Shown here: one piece after another, positions 6,035 to 7,041 of the stretch
Numbering within the stretch: position 1 is the stretch's first letter
Layout: each line of letters starts with the position of its first letter
Source: Nitrospirae bacterium CG1_02_44_142
GTDB taxonomy: Bacteria; Nitrospirota; Thermodesulfovibrionia; Thermodesulfovibrionales; UBA1546
Direction: 5' to 3'
NCBI GenBank assembly: GCA_001871685.1
Contig: MNVK01000099.1
Span: forward strand, 1-7,041
Length of the DNA: 7,041 bases
Notes under the pieces: model-generated
The model's input: the letters and a program-made list of their open reading frames with translations, nothing else
The model's database searches: none
What the model was told of the DNA's origin: nothing
Translations under genes and position numbers: made by a program

Positions 6035-6976
6035 ATGACTGACCTTTATGATGTGATAATTATCGGCGGAGGCCCTGCGGGACTTTCCGCCGCGCAGTAT
6101 GCGGCCAGGGCAAAACTTAAGACAATTGTCCTTGACAAATCAAAAACTGCGGGCGCTCTCGCATTCTCGCGTAAGATAGAAAACTATCCCGGCCTTCCCG
6201 AACCTCTGACAGGAAAAGAACTCCTGGACATATTCAGGAAACAGGCAGTTAAATTTGGAGCTGAATACGCCGAGGTTCAAGTTGTAGGAGTAAATCTCAC
6301 CGGCAATGTCAAGGAAGTCTTTACCATGGATAAGAATTACAGCGGCAAGACCGTAATCATCGCAACAGGCTCCATGGGCAGGAAACCCACGATAAAAGGC
6401 GAGGCGGAATTCCTCGGAAAGGGAGTAAGTTACTGCGCCATATGCGATGCTGCATTCTATAAAGGCAAAACAGTATGCGTAATAGGAGATTCTGAAGAGG
6501 CGGTAAAAGAGGCGGGGCTTCTGACAAAATTTGCAGAGACAGTGTATCTCATCTCGCCGTCATCAAAACTTAAAGTTGAAGACGACTATCCCGCTCTAAG
6601 CCAGCCAAATCTAAAAATCCTCCCCGGGCAGTCAGTAACAGCAATAGAGGGCAATGAAGTTGTTGAACGGATAAAGATGTCTGATGCAGATAAAAAAGAA
6701 ACTGCGCTTGAGGTTTCAGGGGTCTTTGTATATCTCCACGGCAGCAAACCCATAATAGATTTCCTCGGCGGCAATATTGACCTCAGCGAGGAAGAATGCA
6801 TCGTCACGAACAGAATGATGGAGACTTCAATATTAGGCGTGTTCGCGGCTGGCGATATGACCTGCACAGAGGTAAGGCAGATTGTTGTATCTGCGGCAAA
6901 CGGCTGCATAGCAGCCCTCTCTGCCGAGAGATATATCACGCACAGAAGCAGAAGAAGATATGACTGGGGGAAATAG
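6035..6976 (+). CDS. Thioredoxin-reductase-like FAD protein with degenerate NADPH site
   Basis: This is a 313-residue low-molecular-weight thioredoxin reductase-type flavoprotein of the usual length (about 310-320). The FAD-binding Gly11-Gly-Gly-Pro-Ala-Gly16 follows an N-terminal beta strand. The redox-active pair is Cys134-Ala-Ile-Cys137-Asp, and the second FAD motif is Gly268-Val-Phe-Ala-Ala-Gly-Asp274 with Arg281-Gln282 after it. Canonical enzymes use NADPH to reduce thioredoxin through FAD and the CxxC. Here the NADPH-binding GxGxxA is Gly151-Asp-Ser153-Glu-Glu-Ala156, and the HRRxxxR box that holds the 2'-phosphate is replaced by Ser174-Pro-Ser-Ser-Lys. NADPH use is therefore doubtful. 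NADH, or a direct donor such as ferredoxin (known for ferredoxin-dependent flavin thioredoxin reductases in clostridia), is possible but inferred. The C terminus is unusually basic (about 303-308). No thioredoxin gene is seen in the window. The gene symbol trxB is withheld because the donor and partner are uncertain. Confidence 0.85.
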   Translation: MTDLYDVIIIGGGPAGLSAAQYAARAKLKTIVLDKSKTAGALAFSRKIENYPGLPEPLTGKELLDIFRKQAVKFGAEYAEVQVVGVNLTGNVKEVFTMDKNYSGKTVIIATGSMGRKPTIKGEAEFLGKGVSYCAICDAAFYKGKTVCVIGDSEEAVKEAGLLTKFAETVYLISPSSKLKVEDDYPALSQPNLKILPGQSVTAIEGNEVVERIKMSDADKKETALEVSGVFVYLHGSKPIIDFLGGNIDLSEEECIVTNRMMETSILGVFAAGDMTCTEVRQIVVSAANGCIAALSAERYITHRSRRRYDWGK

Positions 6977-7041
6977 AGTACACGTTTCCTTTAACATGCT
7001 TTATTTTTATGGCAGGAAATAGTTTTATGATGCAAATCATA

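Noticed and set aside
6586..6939. 117-codon open frame on the - strand
   Set aside because: It lies wholly inside the reductase-like gene, has no recognisable domain or ribosome binding site, and the + strand frame carries clear family motifs.
6977..7041. Possible start of another gene at the right edge (ATG at 7009 or 7027, AGGA at 7014-7017)
   Set aside because: At most 11 codons are visible before the edge, too few to support a gene call; no terminator hairpin is seen either.

Overview
The window carries seven co-oriented protein genes, all on the + strand and closely packed: a DUF998-type membrane protein cut by the left edge, an exported HpaA-like protein, a divergent Lgt-family membrane protein, two tandem cobalamin-binding radical SAM enzymes, a stand-alone CBS-pair protein and a thioredoxin-reductase-like flavoprotein. 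No RNA genes, CRISPR arrays, insertion sequences or clear rho-independent terminators were seen. GC is moderate, by eye in the mid to high 40s percent, and ATA isoleucine codons are common. Together with the two HpnP-like radical SAM proteins and the short intergenic gaps, this fits an anaerobic or microaerophilic Gram-negative lineage, perhaps Nitrospirota or a deltaproteobacterial group. The taxonomic guess is low confidence, because no marker gene is present.

Left part (1-1613). The DUF998 fragment ends at 583. It is followed by a gene of about 310 residues with an N-terminal membrane or signal segment and a Cys just after it. The body of this protein resembles the Helicobacter HpaA (neuraminyllactose-binding hemagglutinin) family in pattern. 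A sigma70-type promoter candidate overlaps its 5' end, so its start codon is uncertain.

Centre (1614-5491). This is the most interesting unit. An Lgt-family protein is followed with no intergenic base by a B12-binding radical SAM enzyme, which overlaps the next paralogous one by four bases (ATGA). The Lgt-like protein keeps some catalytic-site residues (Arg127, Arg226, Glu230) but has lost others known to be needed in E. coli Lgt. Both radical SAM proteins have the layout of HpnP, the hopanoid C-2 methylase: an N-terminal cobalamin-binding fold without the DxHxxG motif, a CxxxCxxC cluster site, and a C-terminal DUF4070-like region. The layout suggests a translationally coupled lipid-modification cassette. 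The substrate is unknown, and no hopanoid biosynthesis gene lies in the window.

Right part (5492-7041). A new promoter with a good Shine-Dalgarno site precedes a 151-residue CBS-pair protein. A perfect extended -10 element then precedes a thioredoxin-reductase-like gene with almost no leader. That protein keeps the FAD-binding motif and the redox CxxC but has lost the residues that normally recognise NADPH, so its electron donor may be unusual. CBS and reductase may form a small redox pair, possibly independent of the central cassette.
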